DNA of 64,000 nt from Streptomyces sp. CC208A (GCF_030010625.1 NZ_JASCXN010000029.1:1-64000), one strand, 5' to 3'; positions 51,609 to 61,680 are shown, counted from the first letter of the stretch. Made by a program: numbers and translations. Notes: generated by a model not told the origin, from the sequence alone.

Positions 51609-52109
51609 TCAGGGGTTGCGCATCACGACGTAGTCGCGGTCCTCGCCGTCGGGGCGGCGGCGGTCGGTGACCGTCCATCCCCAGCGCGCGTACCGGTCCG
51701 TCAGCTCCGGGACGTCGAGGGTCATCAGAAGCGCGGGCCCGGCCCCGGCGGCGACCAGGAGGGCGTCATGGAGGGAGCGGCCGAGGCCGCGGCCCTGGTG
51801 GGCGGGGGCGACGACGAGTTCGGCGAGTTCGAAGGCGGGCGCGCCGCCGGAGAGGGCCGTGTCGGTCCAGCCTGCGGCGAGGCCGAGGAGGGCGCCGTCG
51901 GCGTCGAGGGCGGCGACGGCGTGGAAGTCCGGGTGCCGCCCGGCGGCCTGGAGGAGCCGGTCCACGGTCCGTACGGCGCCGAGCGGCGGCTCGTGCCAGG
52001 GAGCGCCGGCGAAGGCCTGGGCGCACAGGGCGATCAGCTCGTCGCGGCGGGCCCGTGCCTCCTCCGGGAGGAGGAGGCCGAGGCGGTGGGTCACGGGGTG
52101 ACGGGTCAC
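51609..52109 (-). CDS. GNAT-family N-acetyltransferase
   Basis: 166 residues. FELAELVVAPAHQGRGLGRSLHDALL is the acetyl-CoA binding core, and MTLDVPELTDRYARWGW is the usual end of the fold. The substrate is unknown. The GTG at 52109 overlaps the stop of the upstream gene by GTGA, so it is coupled to the coiled-coil membrane protein. Confidence 0.85.
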   Translation of the reverse strand: MTRHPVTHRLGLLLPEEARARRDELIALCAQAFAGAPWHEPPLGAVRTVDRLLQAAGRHPDFHAVAALDADGALLGLAAGWTDTALSGGAPAFELAELVVAPAHQGRGLGRSLHDALLVAAGAGPALLMTLDVPELTDRYARWGWTVTDRRRPDGEDRDYVVMRNP

Positions 52110-53278
52110 TGGTTGACGGCGCCGCGCAGTTCGGCGACGTCGAGCTGCTCGGTCTCGTCGTGCGCGGTCAGGTCGATGACCTGACCGATCGCGCCGGCGG
52201 CCGCCGGGCGGGCCACGGCGGGCTCGTCGTCACCGGCCGGGGCCGGAGCGGGGGCGGAGGCCGGGAGGGCGTTCCTGGCGGCTGCCGCGCGGGCCTCCTC
52301 CAGGACCTCCTCGCCCACCACGTCGGCGAGGTCGGTGTCGAGGGCGGCCTCGATGGCCGCCGCCTTCTGCGTGCCGAAGAAGTCGAAGCCGCCCTCGGTG
52401 CGCGGGACGGGCCGACGGGCCGCGTACGGGACGATCGCGCTGGCCGCCGGGACCACCGGGGTCAGGGCCTGCGCCGAAACCGACGAAACCGCCGGGGCGG
52501 TCGGGGCCGCCGGGGCGGTCGGGGCCGCCGGGGTCGCCGGGGCGGTCGGGGCCGCCGGGCTCGCCGCCGGGGGCAGTGCGGCGGGGGCCGCGGCCGGGCC
52601 CAGAGCCGCCGGGCGGGCGTGCTGCTCGGCGGCGTGCCGGCCGCGCAGCTCCTCCGTCTCGGCGGCGCGCTCGGCGAGGTCGCGGGCGCGGGCCGCCTCC
52701 GCGGTGCGCCGGGCCTGCTGGGCGGCGGCGTTGCGGGGCAGGTCGCGCAGGGCCTCGGCGGCGCGGCGGTACGCCTCCGGGGTGGGCGCGGAACCGGCGG
52801 CGGGCAGCTCCTTGGGGGCCTCGGCGCTCGCCCGGGCGAGGACGCGGCCGGTCTCCAGGGCGCTGGCGCGCTCGGTCTCGGCGGTCGCGTAGCGGCGCAG
52901 CAGGTCGGCGTGCTCGCCGCGCAGTCCGGCCAGTTCGACGCGCTTGGCGCGGAGCTTGGCGTCCAGGCGGATGCGCAGGGCGCGGGACTCCTCCAGGTCC
53001 GCCTCCAGTTCGGCGAGGCGCTCCTCGGCCTTCCACTGGTCGGCGGCGCGGGCCCGGGTCAGCTCGGCGACCTGGCGGCCGGCGCCGCGGTCCCAGCCGC
53101 GCATGAGGACGGCACCGGTGACGGCGGCGGCCGCCGCCGCGGCGGCCAGCAGCCGCACGACCACGAGTTCCCCGGGGATCCAGGCGGCCGCGGCGCAGAC
53201 GACCGCGGTGCCGGCGACCGCGGAGGGCGGCAGCAGCTTGTGCAGAGGCGGGGAATGGCGGTGACGTCCACGTGGCAT
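52106..53278 (-). CDS. Membrane-anchored coiled-coil protein, Ala/Pro-rich
   Basis: 390 residues. Two hydrophobic segments near the N-terminus (AVAGTAVVCAAAAWIPG and VVVRLLAAAAAAAAVTGAVLM) make a hairpin or anchor. A coiled coil follows (about 70-150; RARAADQWKAEERLAELEADLEESRALRI as landmark ERLAELEADLEESRA), then a long Ala/Pro segment with APTAPATPAAPTAPAAPT repeats, and an acidic C-terminal part. Function unknown; the layout suggests a structural or scaffolding role at the membrane. ATG53278 is fixed by TAAATT (53286-53291) ending 7 nt upstream. Confidence 0.78.
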   Translation of the reverse strand: MPRGRHRHSPPLHKLLPPSAVAGTAVVCAAAAWIPGELVVVRLLAAAAAAAAVTGAVLMRGWDRGAGRQVAELTRARAADQWKAEERLAELEADLEESRALRIRLDAKLRAKRVELAGLRGEHADLLRRYATAETERASALETGRVLARASAEAPKELPAAGSAPTPEAYRRAAEALRDLPRNAAAQQARRTAEAARARDLAERAAETEELRGRHAAEQHARPAALGPAAAPAALPPAASPAAPTAPATPAAPTAPAAPTAPAVSSVSAQALTPVVPAASAIVPYAARRPVPRTEGGFDFFGTQKAAAIEAALDTDLADVVGEEVLEEARAAAARNALPASAPAPAPAGDDEPAVARPAAAGAIGQVIDLTAHDETEQLDVAELRGAVNQ

Positions 53279-53290
53279 GGCCTGAAATTT

Positions 53291-53308
53291 ACCGTGCGTA
53301 GGCACGGT
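53291..53308. promoter_or_regulatory. Inverted repeat at the promoter of the coiled-coil gene
   Basis: ACCGTGC-GTAG-GCACGGT has perfect 7-bp arms. It overlaps the -10 box (TAAATT, minus strand) of the 53278 gene by one base, occupying the spacer, as expected for a repressor site. Confidence 0.5.
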
Positions 53309-53409
53309 GTGGGGGGTCGGCCCGGCAATCTCTTGGCCACTTCTCGGCAACGAAATCGGAGAGACCGCGTTCCGCTTCCGCTTCGGGCCGACTTCCCCTA
53401 CTCCGGCGC

Positions 53410-54384
53410 CTACTTGCCGACCAGCCCCTTCTCCTTCAGATACGCGGCGGCGACATCCTCGGGCTTCGCCCGCTCGGCGTCGACCTTGCGGTTGAGTTCG
53501 GCGAGATCCCGCGTGGTCAGCACCTTGGTGATCTTGTCCAGGGCGGCGGCGACCTCGGGCGTCCCGGCCTCCTTCGCGTTCACCACCGGAAGCACGTTGT
53601 CGGCGTTCTGGAGGTGCTTGTCGTCCTCCAGGAAGACCAGGCCGAAGCTCTCGACCGTTGCGTCCGTGGTGGTGGTCAGGACCAGCTGGTCGACGCCGTC
53701 CTTGACGGCCTGCTTGGCCTGCGGGGTGCCGACGCCCTTGGGGTCGACGCCCGTCACGTCGATCCCGTAGGTCTTCTTCAGGCCGGGGGCGCAGAAGGGG
53801 CGGACCGCGCATTCGTCGCCCGCCGCGATCTTCACCTTCAGCTTCGCCGCGCCGAGATCGGAAAGGGTCTTCAGGCCGTTCTTCTCGGCGAATTCCTTCG
53901 ACACCGCGAAGGCGTTCCGGTCGACCGCCTCCCCGACTTCCAGGACCTTCAGTCCACGCGGTTCCGCGAGCGCGCGGAGCGCGTCCACGGTGGCCTTCAC
54001 GTCACCCGAGGCGACCGGCTTCTCTTCGGGCGCCTTCGGCCCGTTCACCTTCGCGTTGAGGAATTCCGCGAGCGTCGCCGCGTATTCCGGTACGACGTCG
54101 ATCTCGCCCTTCTCCAGGGCGGGCTCGTACAGCTCGCGGTTCTTCACCGTGGTGACCGAGGCCGTGTAGCCCGCGTCGCGCAGCAGCTGCGCGTACAGCT
54201 CGGCGAGCACCTTCGACTCGGTGAAGGCCGCCGCGCCCACCACCAGGGAGCCCTTGCCGCCGCCGGAGCCGCCGGACGCCTTCTCCTTGCCCTGCTCCAG
54301 GCTGTCGCCGCCGCACGCGGCGAGCGAGACGGCCAGCGCTACGGTGCCGAGCAGCGCGCCCGTGGCGCGCGAGATCCTGTTCAC
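53410..54384 (-). CDS. Osmoprotectant ABC transporter substrate-binding lipoprotein (OpuC/OsmF type)
   Basis: 324 residues. The signal peptide ends with the lipobox LAAC (LAVSLAACGG). The OpuAC domain follows: LVVGAAAFTESKVLAELYAQLLRDAG, ELYEPALEKGEIDVVPEYAATLAEFL and ALDKITKVLTTRDLAELNRKV (landmarks FTESKVLAELYAQLL and GEIDVVPEYAATL). It would bind glycine betaine, choline or similar compounds. GTG54384 is preceded by GAAGG. It is the third gene of a leftward operon; the 101 bp before it hold an odd low-GC repeat. Confidence 0.93.
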   Translation of the reverse strand: MNRISRATGALLGTVALAVSLAACGGDSLEQGKEKASGGSGGGKGSLVVGAAAFTESKVLAELYAQLLRDAGYTASVTTVKNRELYEPALEKGEIDVVPEYAATLAEFLNAKVNGPKAPEEKPVASGDVKATVDALRALAEPRGLKVLEVGEAVDRNAFAVSKEFAEKNGLKTLSDLGAAKLKVKIAAGDECAVRPFCAPGLKKTYGIDVTGVDPKGVGTPQAKQAVKDGVDQLVLTTTTDATVESFGLVFLEDDKHLQNADNVLPVVNAKEAGTPEVAAALDKITKVLTTRDLAELNRKVDAERAKPEDVAAAYLKEKGLVGK

Positions 54385-54397
54385 GAGATCAGTCCTT

Positions 54398-54485
54398 CGC
54401 CTTCGGTATCCGATGTCCGATGTCCGATGTCTGTTATCCACGTCAGATGCCGCTGCCCGGTGTCCACGTCGGCTCCGGATCCCTG
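54398..54485. repeat. Low-GC short repeat between permease and binding-protein genes
   Basis: TATCCGATGTCCGATGTCCG and further CCGATGTC/CACGTCAGATG variants. The unit ATCCGATGTCC is the same as in the repeat after mutY (21608-21785), 33 kb away. It lies inside the operon, between the second permease and the binding-protein gene. Confidence 0.65.
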
Positions 54486-55163
54486 TCAGGTCCGGGGCGG
54501 CCGGGGGACCATCAGGCGGTCCAGGCCGACGAGAAGGCCCTCCACCACGAGGGCGAGGAGCGCCACCAGCACGGCGCCCGCGACCACCTGGGCGGTGTCG
54601 TAGAGCGCGAAGCCGGCCGTGATGATCCGACCGAGACCGCCCTGCCCTGCCATGGCGGCGATCGTCGCGGTGGCGACGACCTGCACGGCGGCGGAGCGGA
54701 CCCCGGTCATCACCACCGGGGCCGCCAGCGGCAGTTCGACCCGGCGGAAGACCTGACCGCCCGTCATGCCCATCCCCCGGGCGGCCCGGACGGCGGCCCG
54801 GTCCACCTCGCGCACGCCCACGTACGCGTTGGTCAGCAGCGGCGGTATCGCGAAGAGGACGAGCGCGGCCACGGTCGGCACCTGGCCCGCGTTCCGCAGC
54901 GGGGAGACCATGAAGAGGGCGAGGACGGCGAAGACCGGGACGGCCCGCCCCACGTTCGACACGTTGACCGCGAGGGCACCGCCGCGCCCGAGGTGGCCGA
55001 GCCAGAGCCCGAGCGGCAGCGCGACCGCGCCGGCGATCAGCAGCGCGAGGCCGCTCACGTACACGTGCTCGGCGAGGCGGGCGCCGACGCCCTCCTCGCC
55101 GGTCCAGTGCGCACCGGTGGTGAGCCAGGTCCACGCGTCCGTCACGACCCCCACCTCACTCAC
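54486..55163 (-). CDS. Osmoprotectant ABC transporter permease
   Basis: 225 residues with five or six membrane helices. The inner-membrane permease EAA-type loop is in AARGMGMTGGQVFRRVELPLAAPVVMTGVRSAAVQV (landmarks GMGMTGGQVFRRVELPLAAP). It pairs with the second permease and the ATPase in an OpuC-like importer. The GTG at 55163 overlaps the end of the first permease gene by 8 bp. Confidence 0.92.
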   Translation of the reverse strand: MSEVGVVTDAWTWLTTGAHWTGEEGVGARLAEHVYVSGLALLIAGAVALPLGLWLGHLGRGGALAVNVSNVGRAVPVFAVLALFMVSPLRNAGQVPTVAALVLFAIPPLLTNAYVGVREVDRAAVRAARGMGMTGGQVFRRVELPLAAPVVMTGVRSAAVQVVATATIAAMAGQGGLGRIITAGFALYDTAQVVAGAVLVALLALVVEGLLVGLDRLMVPRPPRT

Positions 55164-55842
55164 CCCCCGGTGCGCGCGTGGCCCGGGTCCAGGGCGTGAG
55201 CAGCCGCTGGACGCCCAGGAGCAACAGGTCGGCGGTGACGGCGAGCAGCACGCACAGCACCGAGGCGGCGAGCACCTGCGCCTTGAAGAAGGTGGGCAGG
55301 GCGTCCTCGATGAGGTTGCCGAGGCCGCCGCGGCCGACGACCGAGCCGACGGTGGTGAGCGCGACCGTGGAGACGGTGGCCATCCGGACGCCGGCCATCA
55401 GGACCGGGAGCGCGAGAGGGAGTTCGACCTGCCAGAGCAGCCGCCAGGGGCCGAGGCCGAGGCCGCGGGCGGCCTCCCGGGTCTCGGCGGGGACGGCTTC
55501 GAGACCGGCCAGCGTGTTGCGCACCAGGATCGTCAGCGCGTACAGCACCAGGCCGGTGACGACGAGCGCCGAGGAGAGCCCGAAGACGGGCAGCAGCAGC
55601 GAGAACATGGCGAGCGACGGCACCGTGTAGAGCAGGGTCGTCAGCCCGAGGACCGGGGCGGCCAGGCGCGGCCGGGCCCGCACGAGGAGGGCCAGCGGCA
55701 CGGCGACGAGCAGCGCGATCGCCACGGAGGCGGCGGTGATGCCGACGTGCTGGACCAGGGCGTCGGTCAGCTCCTCGCGGCGGGTGCGCAGATACTCACC
55801 GCAGATCCAGTCGTTGGCGACCAGACAGTTCGACGGGTTCAT
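55156..55842 (-). CDS. Osmoprotectant ABC transporter permease
   Basis: 228 residues, similar in plan to its neighbour: helices including VAIALLVAVPLALLVRA and FSLLLPVFGLSSALVVTGLVLYAL, and the EAA loop in AARGLGLGPWRLLWQVELPLALPVLMAGVRMATVS (landmark GLGLGPWRLLWQVELPLALP). It is the first gene of the leftward unit. ATG55842 is preceded by GGGAGGTCCGG. It diverges from the ATPase gene, so the operon is split on two strands. Confidence 0.92.
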   Translation of the reverse strand: MNPSNCLVANDWICGEYLRTRREELTDALVQHVGITAASVAIALLVAVPLALLVRARPRLAAPVLGLTTLLYTVPSLAMFSLLLPVFGLSSALVVTGLVLYALTILVRNTLAGLEAVPAETREAARGLGLGPWRLLWQVELPLALPVLMAGVRMATVSTVALTTVGSVVGRGGLGNLIEDALPTFFKAQVLAASVLCVLLAVTADLLLLGVQRLLTPWTRATRAPGGE

Positions 55843-56015
55843 CCGGACCTCCCCCCAGGCCGCCGCCGCTAGAACGTACGTCTGACGACCCTAACCCCCG
55901 CCACCGACAACGGGGCGGCCCCCGGTCCCGCACCGCCGGTTCGCCACGCCTCCGCAACACCGTCTTCACACCCACCGGGTGACGGAGTGACAGAGGCGGG
56001 GGACAGAATGGCCCC

Positions 56016-57044
<1,029 letters not shown>

Positions 57045-57048
57045 AGGA

Positions 57049-58173
57049 TCAGTCCGCCCGGAGCTTCCCGCTCATCCACACCAGGCCGGGCGGGATCTCC
57101 CGCTTCCAGGTGGTGAAGTTGTGCCCGCCGCTCTCCAGCGTGATCGAGGAGACCCGGGCCGGACTCTTCACCTTGCCGATGAACTCCCGCGTCGCCTTCA
57201 GGTTCCCCTCGCCCGTCTTCGACGTCGTCACCAGGAACGAGGACGCCGGCTGCGGCCGGTGGTCCAGGCTCCACAACAGGTTCGCCCGCTGCCGAAGCCC
57301 CTGGTCGCCGTGGAAGAGGTCGCCCGTCGTCACGTCCTCAGCCGCCTTGTAGTACGCGGAGAGACCCGCCCCCGCCACGAACCGGTCCGGGTGGTGCAGC
57401 GCGATCTTCAGCGCGCAGTACCCGCCCGTCGAGTTCCCCATGAACCCCCAGTTCCGGGGCTTCGTCCCCACCCGGTACGTCTCCGAGACCGCCCGCGGCA
57501 GGTCCTCGGCGAAGAAGGTCTCCGTCTGCGGACCGCCCGGCACGTCCACGCACTCGGTGTCCCGCGGCGGCGCCACCGTCGGCCGCAGCATCACCAGGAC
57601 CATCGGCTGCATCCGCCCCTCCTTCGCCTGGAGGTACGCCGTCCTCGGGTACTTCAGCCCCTTGATCAGGTTCTCCGCGGTGCCCGGGTACCCCGTCAGC
57701 ACCACCGACGCCGGGAACGACCGCTCCGCGTACCGCTCCTGGAAGTACTCCGGCGGCAGGTAGACGAAGGCCGGCGAGGTGATCCCCGACCGCTCGCCGC
57801 GGATCACCACCTCCTGGATCTGCCCGCCCACCGACGGCCGCCCCCCGCCCGGCACGTCCAGGGTGCGCGTCCCCACCACCCGTACGTCCTTCGGGCGCCC
57901 GCCCGCCGCGGCGGGATGGTCGACGACCACGCCCATCTCCTGCTCCTGGCCGAACAGGTCCGCCCACGAACCGTAGAAGAGGAAGGAACGGTTCGCCGCG
58001 AGCCCCACCGCCGCGAACAGCGCCAGCTGCGTCGCGAACAGCAGCCCGACCCTGCCGAGCACCGCCCGCCAGCCCCGCCGGGCCAGCCGGGGCCACAGCA
58101 GCACCGTGACCGAGAACAGCACGACGGCCACCGCCACCGCCGTGACGAGGACCGTTCTACTGGTGAGACCCAT
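57049..58173 (-). CDS. Membrane-anchored alpha/beta-hydrolase (esterase / mycolyltransferase-like)
   Basis: 374 residues. Three N-terminal membrane segments (SRTVLVTAVAVAVVLFSVTVLLW, LGRVGLLFATQLALFAAVGLAA and a short third) lead to an esterase-D-like domain with the nucleophile elbow GNSTGGY, EYFQERYAERSFPASVVLTGYPGT before it, and the histidine in SGGHNFTTWKREI. Relatives act on cell-envelope esters. ATG58173 is preceded by GGAAGG at 11 nt; an in-frame ATG at 58203 would add ten residues. It diverges from the MprF-like gene. Confidence 0.88.
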   Translation of the reverse strand: MGLTSRTVLVTAVAVAVVLFSVTVLLWPRLARRGWRAVLGRVGLLFATQLALFAAVGLAANRSFLFYGSWADLFGQEQEMGVVVDHPAAAGGRPKDVRVVGTRTLDVPGGGRPSVGGQIQEVVIRGERSGITSPAFVYLPPEYFQERYAERSFPASVVLTGYPGTAENLIKGLKYPRTAYLQAKEGRMQPMVLVMLRPTVAPPRDTECVDVPGGPQTETFFAEDLPRAVSETYRVGTKPRNWGFMGNSTGGYCALKIALHHPDRFVAGAGLSAYYKAAEDVTTGDLFHGDQGLRQRANLLWSLDHRPQPASSFLVTTSKTGEGNLKATREFIGKVKSPARVSSITLESGGHNFTTWKREIPPGLVWMSGKLRAD

Positions 58174-58334
58174 GAGACGGCCGAACCTTCCTTCCTGGGA
58201 CATCCCCGGACGCCCCGACGACTTCCTGAGAATTTCCTGTGCCTGAATGAACCCGCCCCCGCGCAGCCACGTCCTAAGGAACGCCCCGAACAGGGCCGAA
58301 AAAGACCACGGAAGCACGGGAAGCGCGGGAAGCG

Positions 58335-60200
58335 ATGTCTGTCACGGTAGATGGGGACAAAACATCATCGGTTCCGGGTCGGGTCCGACGAATTCTGAGC
58401 GGCCCCCCGCCCGAGAAGGTCCCCTCCCTCATCGGTACGGCCTGCACCCTCATCGGACTCGTCGACATCGCCGCCGGGGTCTTCCCCCGGTTCCGCACCA
58501 GCCGCATCCACGCCCTCGCCGAAGTCCTCCCCGGCACCCTCGGCCCCCTCTCCGCCGCCGTCTCGCTCAGCGCGGGCGTCCTCCTGCTCCTCCTCGCCCA
58601 CGGCCTCAAGCGCCACAAGCGCCGCGCCTGGCGGGCCGTCGTCCTCCTCCTCCCGCTCGGCGCCGTCGCCCAGTTCGTCTGGCGCCACTCGATCCTCGGC
58701 TCCCTGCTCTCGCTCGGCCTGCTCGCCCTGCTGCTGCGCCACCGCGACCAGTTCGCCGCCCTCCCCGACCCCCGCAGCCGCTGGCGCGCCCTCGCCAACT
58801 TCGTCGTCATGGGCGCCGGCTCCCTCGCCCTCGGCCTCGTCGTCGTCAGCGCCCACCCCCGCCGCGTCGTCGGCGACCCCAGCCTCACCGACCGCCTCGA
58901 ACACGTCCTCCTCGGACTCTTCGGCGTCGAAGGCCCCGTCGCCTACACCCACGGCGTCGACTGGACCGTCGGCTACTCCCTCGGCGCCCTCGGCATGCTC
59001 ACCGCCCTCACCACCCTCTACCTCGCCCTCCGCCCCGAACACCCCGCCGCCCGCCTCACCGACGAGGACGAGACCCGGCTCCGCGCCCTCCTCGACCGGC
59101 ACGGCAGCCGCGACTCCCTCGGCCACTTCGCGCTCCGCCACGACAAGGGCGTCGTCTTCTCCCCCAGCGGCAAGGCCGCCGTCTGCTACCGCGTCGTCTC
59201 CGGCGTCATGCTCGCCAGCGGCGACCCCATCGGCGACGTCGAGGCCTGGCCCGGCGCCATCGAACGCTTCATGGACGAGGCCCGCGCCCACTCCTGGACC
59301 CCCGCCGTCATGGGCTGCTCCGAGACCGGCGGCCAGGTCTGGACCCGCGAGACCGGACTCGACGCCCTCGAACTCGGCGACGAGGCCGTCATCGACGTCG
59401 ACGCCTTCTCCCTCTCCGGCCGCGCCATGCGCAACGTCCGCCAGATGGTCAAGCGGATCGAGCGCAACGGCTACACCACGCGCGTGCGCCGGGTCCGCGA
59501 CCTCGACCCCGCCGAACTCGACCTCGTCCGCAGGGCCGCCGCCGACTGGCGCGGCACCGACACCGAGCGCGGCTTCTCCATGGCCCTCGGCCGCATCGGC
59601 GCCCCCGGCGACGGCGACGCCGTCATAGCGACCGCCCACCTCGCCGACCCCGAAAACGGCACCAGCACGGAGGACAGCCCCTACGGCGACCTCAAAGCCA
59701 TGATCCACTTCGTGCCCTGGGGCACCGACGGCATGTCCCTGGAACTCATGCGCCGCGACCGCACCGCCGACCCCGGCATGAACGAACTCCTCATCGTCGC
59801 CGCCCTCCAGGCCTCCCCCACCCTCGGCATCCGCCGCGTCTCCCTCAACTTCGCCATGTTCCGCTCCACCCTCGCCCGCGGCGAACGCATCGGCGCGGGC
59901 CCCGTCCTCCGCCTCTGGCGCGGACTCCTCCTCTTCCTCTCCCGCTGGTTCCAGATCGAGTCCCTCTACAAGTTCAACGCCAAGTTCCAGCCACGCTGGG
60001 AACCCCGCTTCGTCGTCTACCGCGCCGGCCGCGACCTGCCCCGCATCGGCCTCGCCGCCATGCAGGCCGAAGGCTTCCTCACCCTCTCCCTGCCCCGCCC
60101 CTTCGCCCGCCGCCCCGCCCGCACACCCCGCCCCTGCGCCCACGTCATCCCCCAGCGCACCGGCCGGGAGCACGAGATCCGTACGGCCGAAGCGGCGTGA
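58335..60200 (+). CDS. MprF-like protein: membrane domain plus DUF2156 aminoacyltransferase domain
   Basis: 621 residues. About six helices in the first 250 residues (for example VSLSAGVLLLLLAHGL, SLLSLGLLALLLRHR) and then the LPG_synthase_C (DUF2156) domain, as in MprF, from RLRALLDRHGSRDSLGHFALRHDKGVVFSPSGKAAVCYRVVSGVMLASGDPIG (landmarks DSLGHFALRHDKGVVFSPSG) to SLYKFNAKFQPRWEPRFVVY. MprF proteins attach lysine or other amino acids to phosphatidylglycerol to blunt cationic antimicrobials; which amino acid is used here is unknown. It is shorter than full MprF (about 850) in its membrane part. ATG58335 follows GGGAAGCG. Confidence 0.9.
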   Translation: MSVTVDGDKTSSVPGRVRRILSGPPPEKVPSLIGTACTLIGLVDIAAGVFPRFRTSRIHALAEVLPGTLGPLSAAVSLSAGVLLLLLAHGLKRHKRRAWRAVVLLLPLGAVAQFVWRHSILGSLLSLGLLALLLRHRDQFAALPDPRSRWRALANFVVMGAGSLALGLVVVSAHPRRVVGDPSLTDRLEHVLLGLFGVEGPVAYTHGVDWTVGYSLGALGMLTALTTLYLALRPEHPAARLTDEDETRLRALLDRHGSRDSLGHFALRHDKGVVFSPSGKAAVCYRVVSGVMLASGDPIGDVEAWPGAIERFMDEARAHSWTPAVMGCSETGGQVWTRETGLDALELGDEAVIDVDAFSLSGRAMRNVRQMVKRIERNGYTTRVRRVRDLDPAELDLVRRAAADWRGTDTERGFSMALGRIGAPGDGDAVIATAHLADPENGTSTEDSPYGDLKAMIHFVPWGTDGMSLELMRRDRTADPGMNELLIVAALQASPTLGIRRVSLNFAMFRSTLARGERIGAGPVLRLWRGLLLFLSRWFQIESLYKFNAKFQPRWEPRFVVYRAGRDLPRIGLAAMQAEGFLTLSLPRPFARRPARTPRPCAHVIPQRTGREHEIRTAEAA

Positions 60201-60267
60201 ACCGGCCGAGAGCAGCCGGGAGCGGCCTGAAACCGCCCCCGGCCCCGGCGGGCCCTACGCTGGTCGT

Positions 60268-61131
60268 ATGAGTACGACGATCGACCGGGGCGCTCCCCTC
60301 GGCCTTCCCGAGTGGGACCGCTGCGCGGTCATGGGCGTGGTCAACGTGACCCCGGACTCCTTCTCCGACGGCGGCCGCTGGTTCGACACGACGGCCGCCG
60401 TCAAGCACGGCCTCGACCTCGTCGCCCAGGGCGCCGACCTCGTCGACGTCGGCGGCGAGTCCACCCGCCCCGGCGCCACCCGCGTCGACGAGGAGGAAGA
60501 GCTCCGCCGGGTCGTCCCCGTCGTCCGCGGCCTCGCCGCCGAAGGCGTCACCGTCTCCGTCGACACCATGCGCGCCTCCGTCGCCGCCGCAGCGGTCACG
60601 GCGGGCGCCGCACTCGTCAACGACGTCAGCGGCGGCCTCGCCGACCCCGGCATGGTCCCCGCCGTCGCCGCCGCCGAGGTCCCCTTCGTCGTCATGCACT
60701 GGCGCGGCTTCAGCGAGTCCATGAACAGCCTCGCCGTCTACGACGACGTCGTCACCGAGGTCGTCACCGAGCTCCGCACCCGGATGGAGGCCGTCGTCGA
60801 CGGCGGCATCGCCCCCGAGCGGATCGTCATCGACCCCGGCCTCGGCTTCGCCAAGCTCGCCCCCCACGACCTCGCCCTCGTCGCCCACCTCCCCGAGCTG
60901 CGCGCCCTCGGCCGCCCCCTCCTCGTCGCCGCCTCCCGCAAACGCTTCCTCGGCCACGTCCTCACCCGCGAGCCCGGCGCCGCCCCGCCGCCCGCCCGCG
61001 AACGCGACGCCGCCACCGCCGCCGTCTCCGCCCTCGCCGCCCACGAGGGCGCCTGGGCCGTCCGCGTCCACGAGGTCCGCGCCACCGCCGACGCCGTCCG
61101 CGTCGCCCGCGCCGTCGAAGGAGCCCGATGA
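60268..61131 (+). CDS. folP: Dihydropteroate synthase
   Basis: 287 residues. It joins pABA to 6-hydroxymethyl-dihydropterin diphosphate, and is the target of sulfonamides. MGVVNVTPDSFSDGGRW, DLVDVGGESTRPGATRV, VSVDTMRA, LVNDVSGG, IDPGLGFAK and LLVAASRKRFLG are all present. ATG60268 has TACGCT (60256-60261) 6 nt upstream and no Shine-Dalgarno, so it is likely leaderless. It heads the folate cluster folP-(NTF2)-folB-folK. Confidence 0.96.
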   Translation: MSTTIDRGAPLGLPEWDRCAVMGVVNVTPDSFSDGGRWFDTTAAVKHGLDLVAQGADLVDVGGESTRPGATRVDEEEELRRVVPVVRGLAAEGVTVSVDTMRASVAAAAVTAGAALVNDVSGGLADPGMVPAVAAAEVPFVVMHWRGFSESMNSLAVYDDVVTEVVTELRTRMEAVVDGGIAPERIVIDPGLGFAKLAPHDLALVAHLPELRALGRPLLVAASRKRFLGHVLTREPGAAPPPARERDAATAAVSALAAHEGAWAVRVHEVRATADAVRVARAVEGAR

Positions 61132-61171
61132 CCTCCCGAGGAGCCCGATGACCGACGAAGGAGCCCGATGA
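61128..61171 (+). repeat. 20-bp triplication making two seven-codon overlapping frames
   Basis: The block GAAGGAGCCCGATGACC (or GAGGAGCCCGATGACC) occurs three times, with ATGs at 61128, 61148 and 61168, 20 bp apart. The first ATG overlaps the folP stop and opens MTSRGAR-stop (61128-61151). The second opens MTDEGAR-stop (61148-61171). The third starts the real downstream gene. Each stop overlaps the next start by ATGA, so ribosomes could reinitiate stepwise. Confidence 0.85.
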
Positions 61172-61674
61172 CCCACGGACGCGGAGCCGGCGGCGGGGCC
61201 GCCCGCGAGGCCGACCAGGCAGCCGTCGAAGCCGCCAACACCGCCTTCTACACGGCGCTGGAGGAAGGCGACTTCGACCGCCTCGAAGACCTCTGGCTCG
61301 ACGACGCCACCGAGATCTCCTGCGTCCACCCCGGCTGGCCCGTCCTCACCGGCCGCGCCGAGGTGCTCCGCTCGTACGCGCTGATCATGGCGCACACCGA
61401 CTACATCCAGTTCTTCCTCACCGACGTACGGGTCTCCCTCACCGGCGACACCGCCCTCGTCACCTGCACCGAGAACATCCTCAGCGGCGGCCCAGCCGAG
61501 GACGGCGCCGAGCTCGGCCCCCTCGTCGGCCAGCTCGTCGTCGCCACCAACACCTTCCGCCGGACCCCCGAGGGCTGGCGGATCTGGTCCCACCACGCCT
61601 CCCCCGTCATCGCCGACCCCGACGACGACACGCCCCCCGCGGCCCCCGACGACGACCCCGGCCCCTCCGCCTGA
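61168..61674 (+). CDS. SnoaL/NTF2-like nuclear transport factor 2-fold protein
   Basis: 168 residues. The cone-shaped NTF2 fold appears as VEAANTAFYTALEEGDFDRLEDLWLDDATEISCVHPGWPVLTGRAEVL, with landmarks FYTALEEGDFDRLEDLWLDD and HPGW, and the C-terminal FRRTPEGWRIWSHHASPV. A disordered acidic, Pro-rich tail ends it. The family has many roles; its position between folP and folB is conserved in streptomycetes as I recall, but a folate function is unproven. ATG61168 follows GAAGGAGCC, in the last copy of the triplicated block. Confidence 0.85.
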   Translation: MTHGRGAGGGAAREADQAAVEAANTAFYTALEEGDFDRLEDLWLDDATEISCVHPGWPVLTGRAEVLRSYALIMAHTDYIQFFLTDVRVSLTGDTALVTCTENILSGGPAEDGAELGPLVGQLVVATNTFRRTPEGWRIWSHHASPVIADPDDDTPPAAPDDDPGPSA

Positions 61675-61680
61675 CGGACC

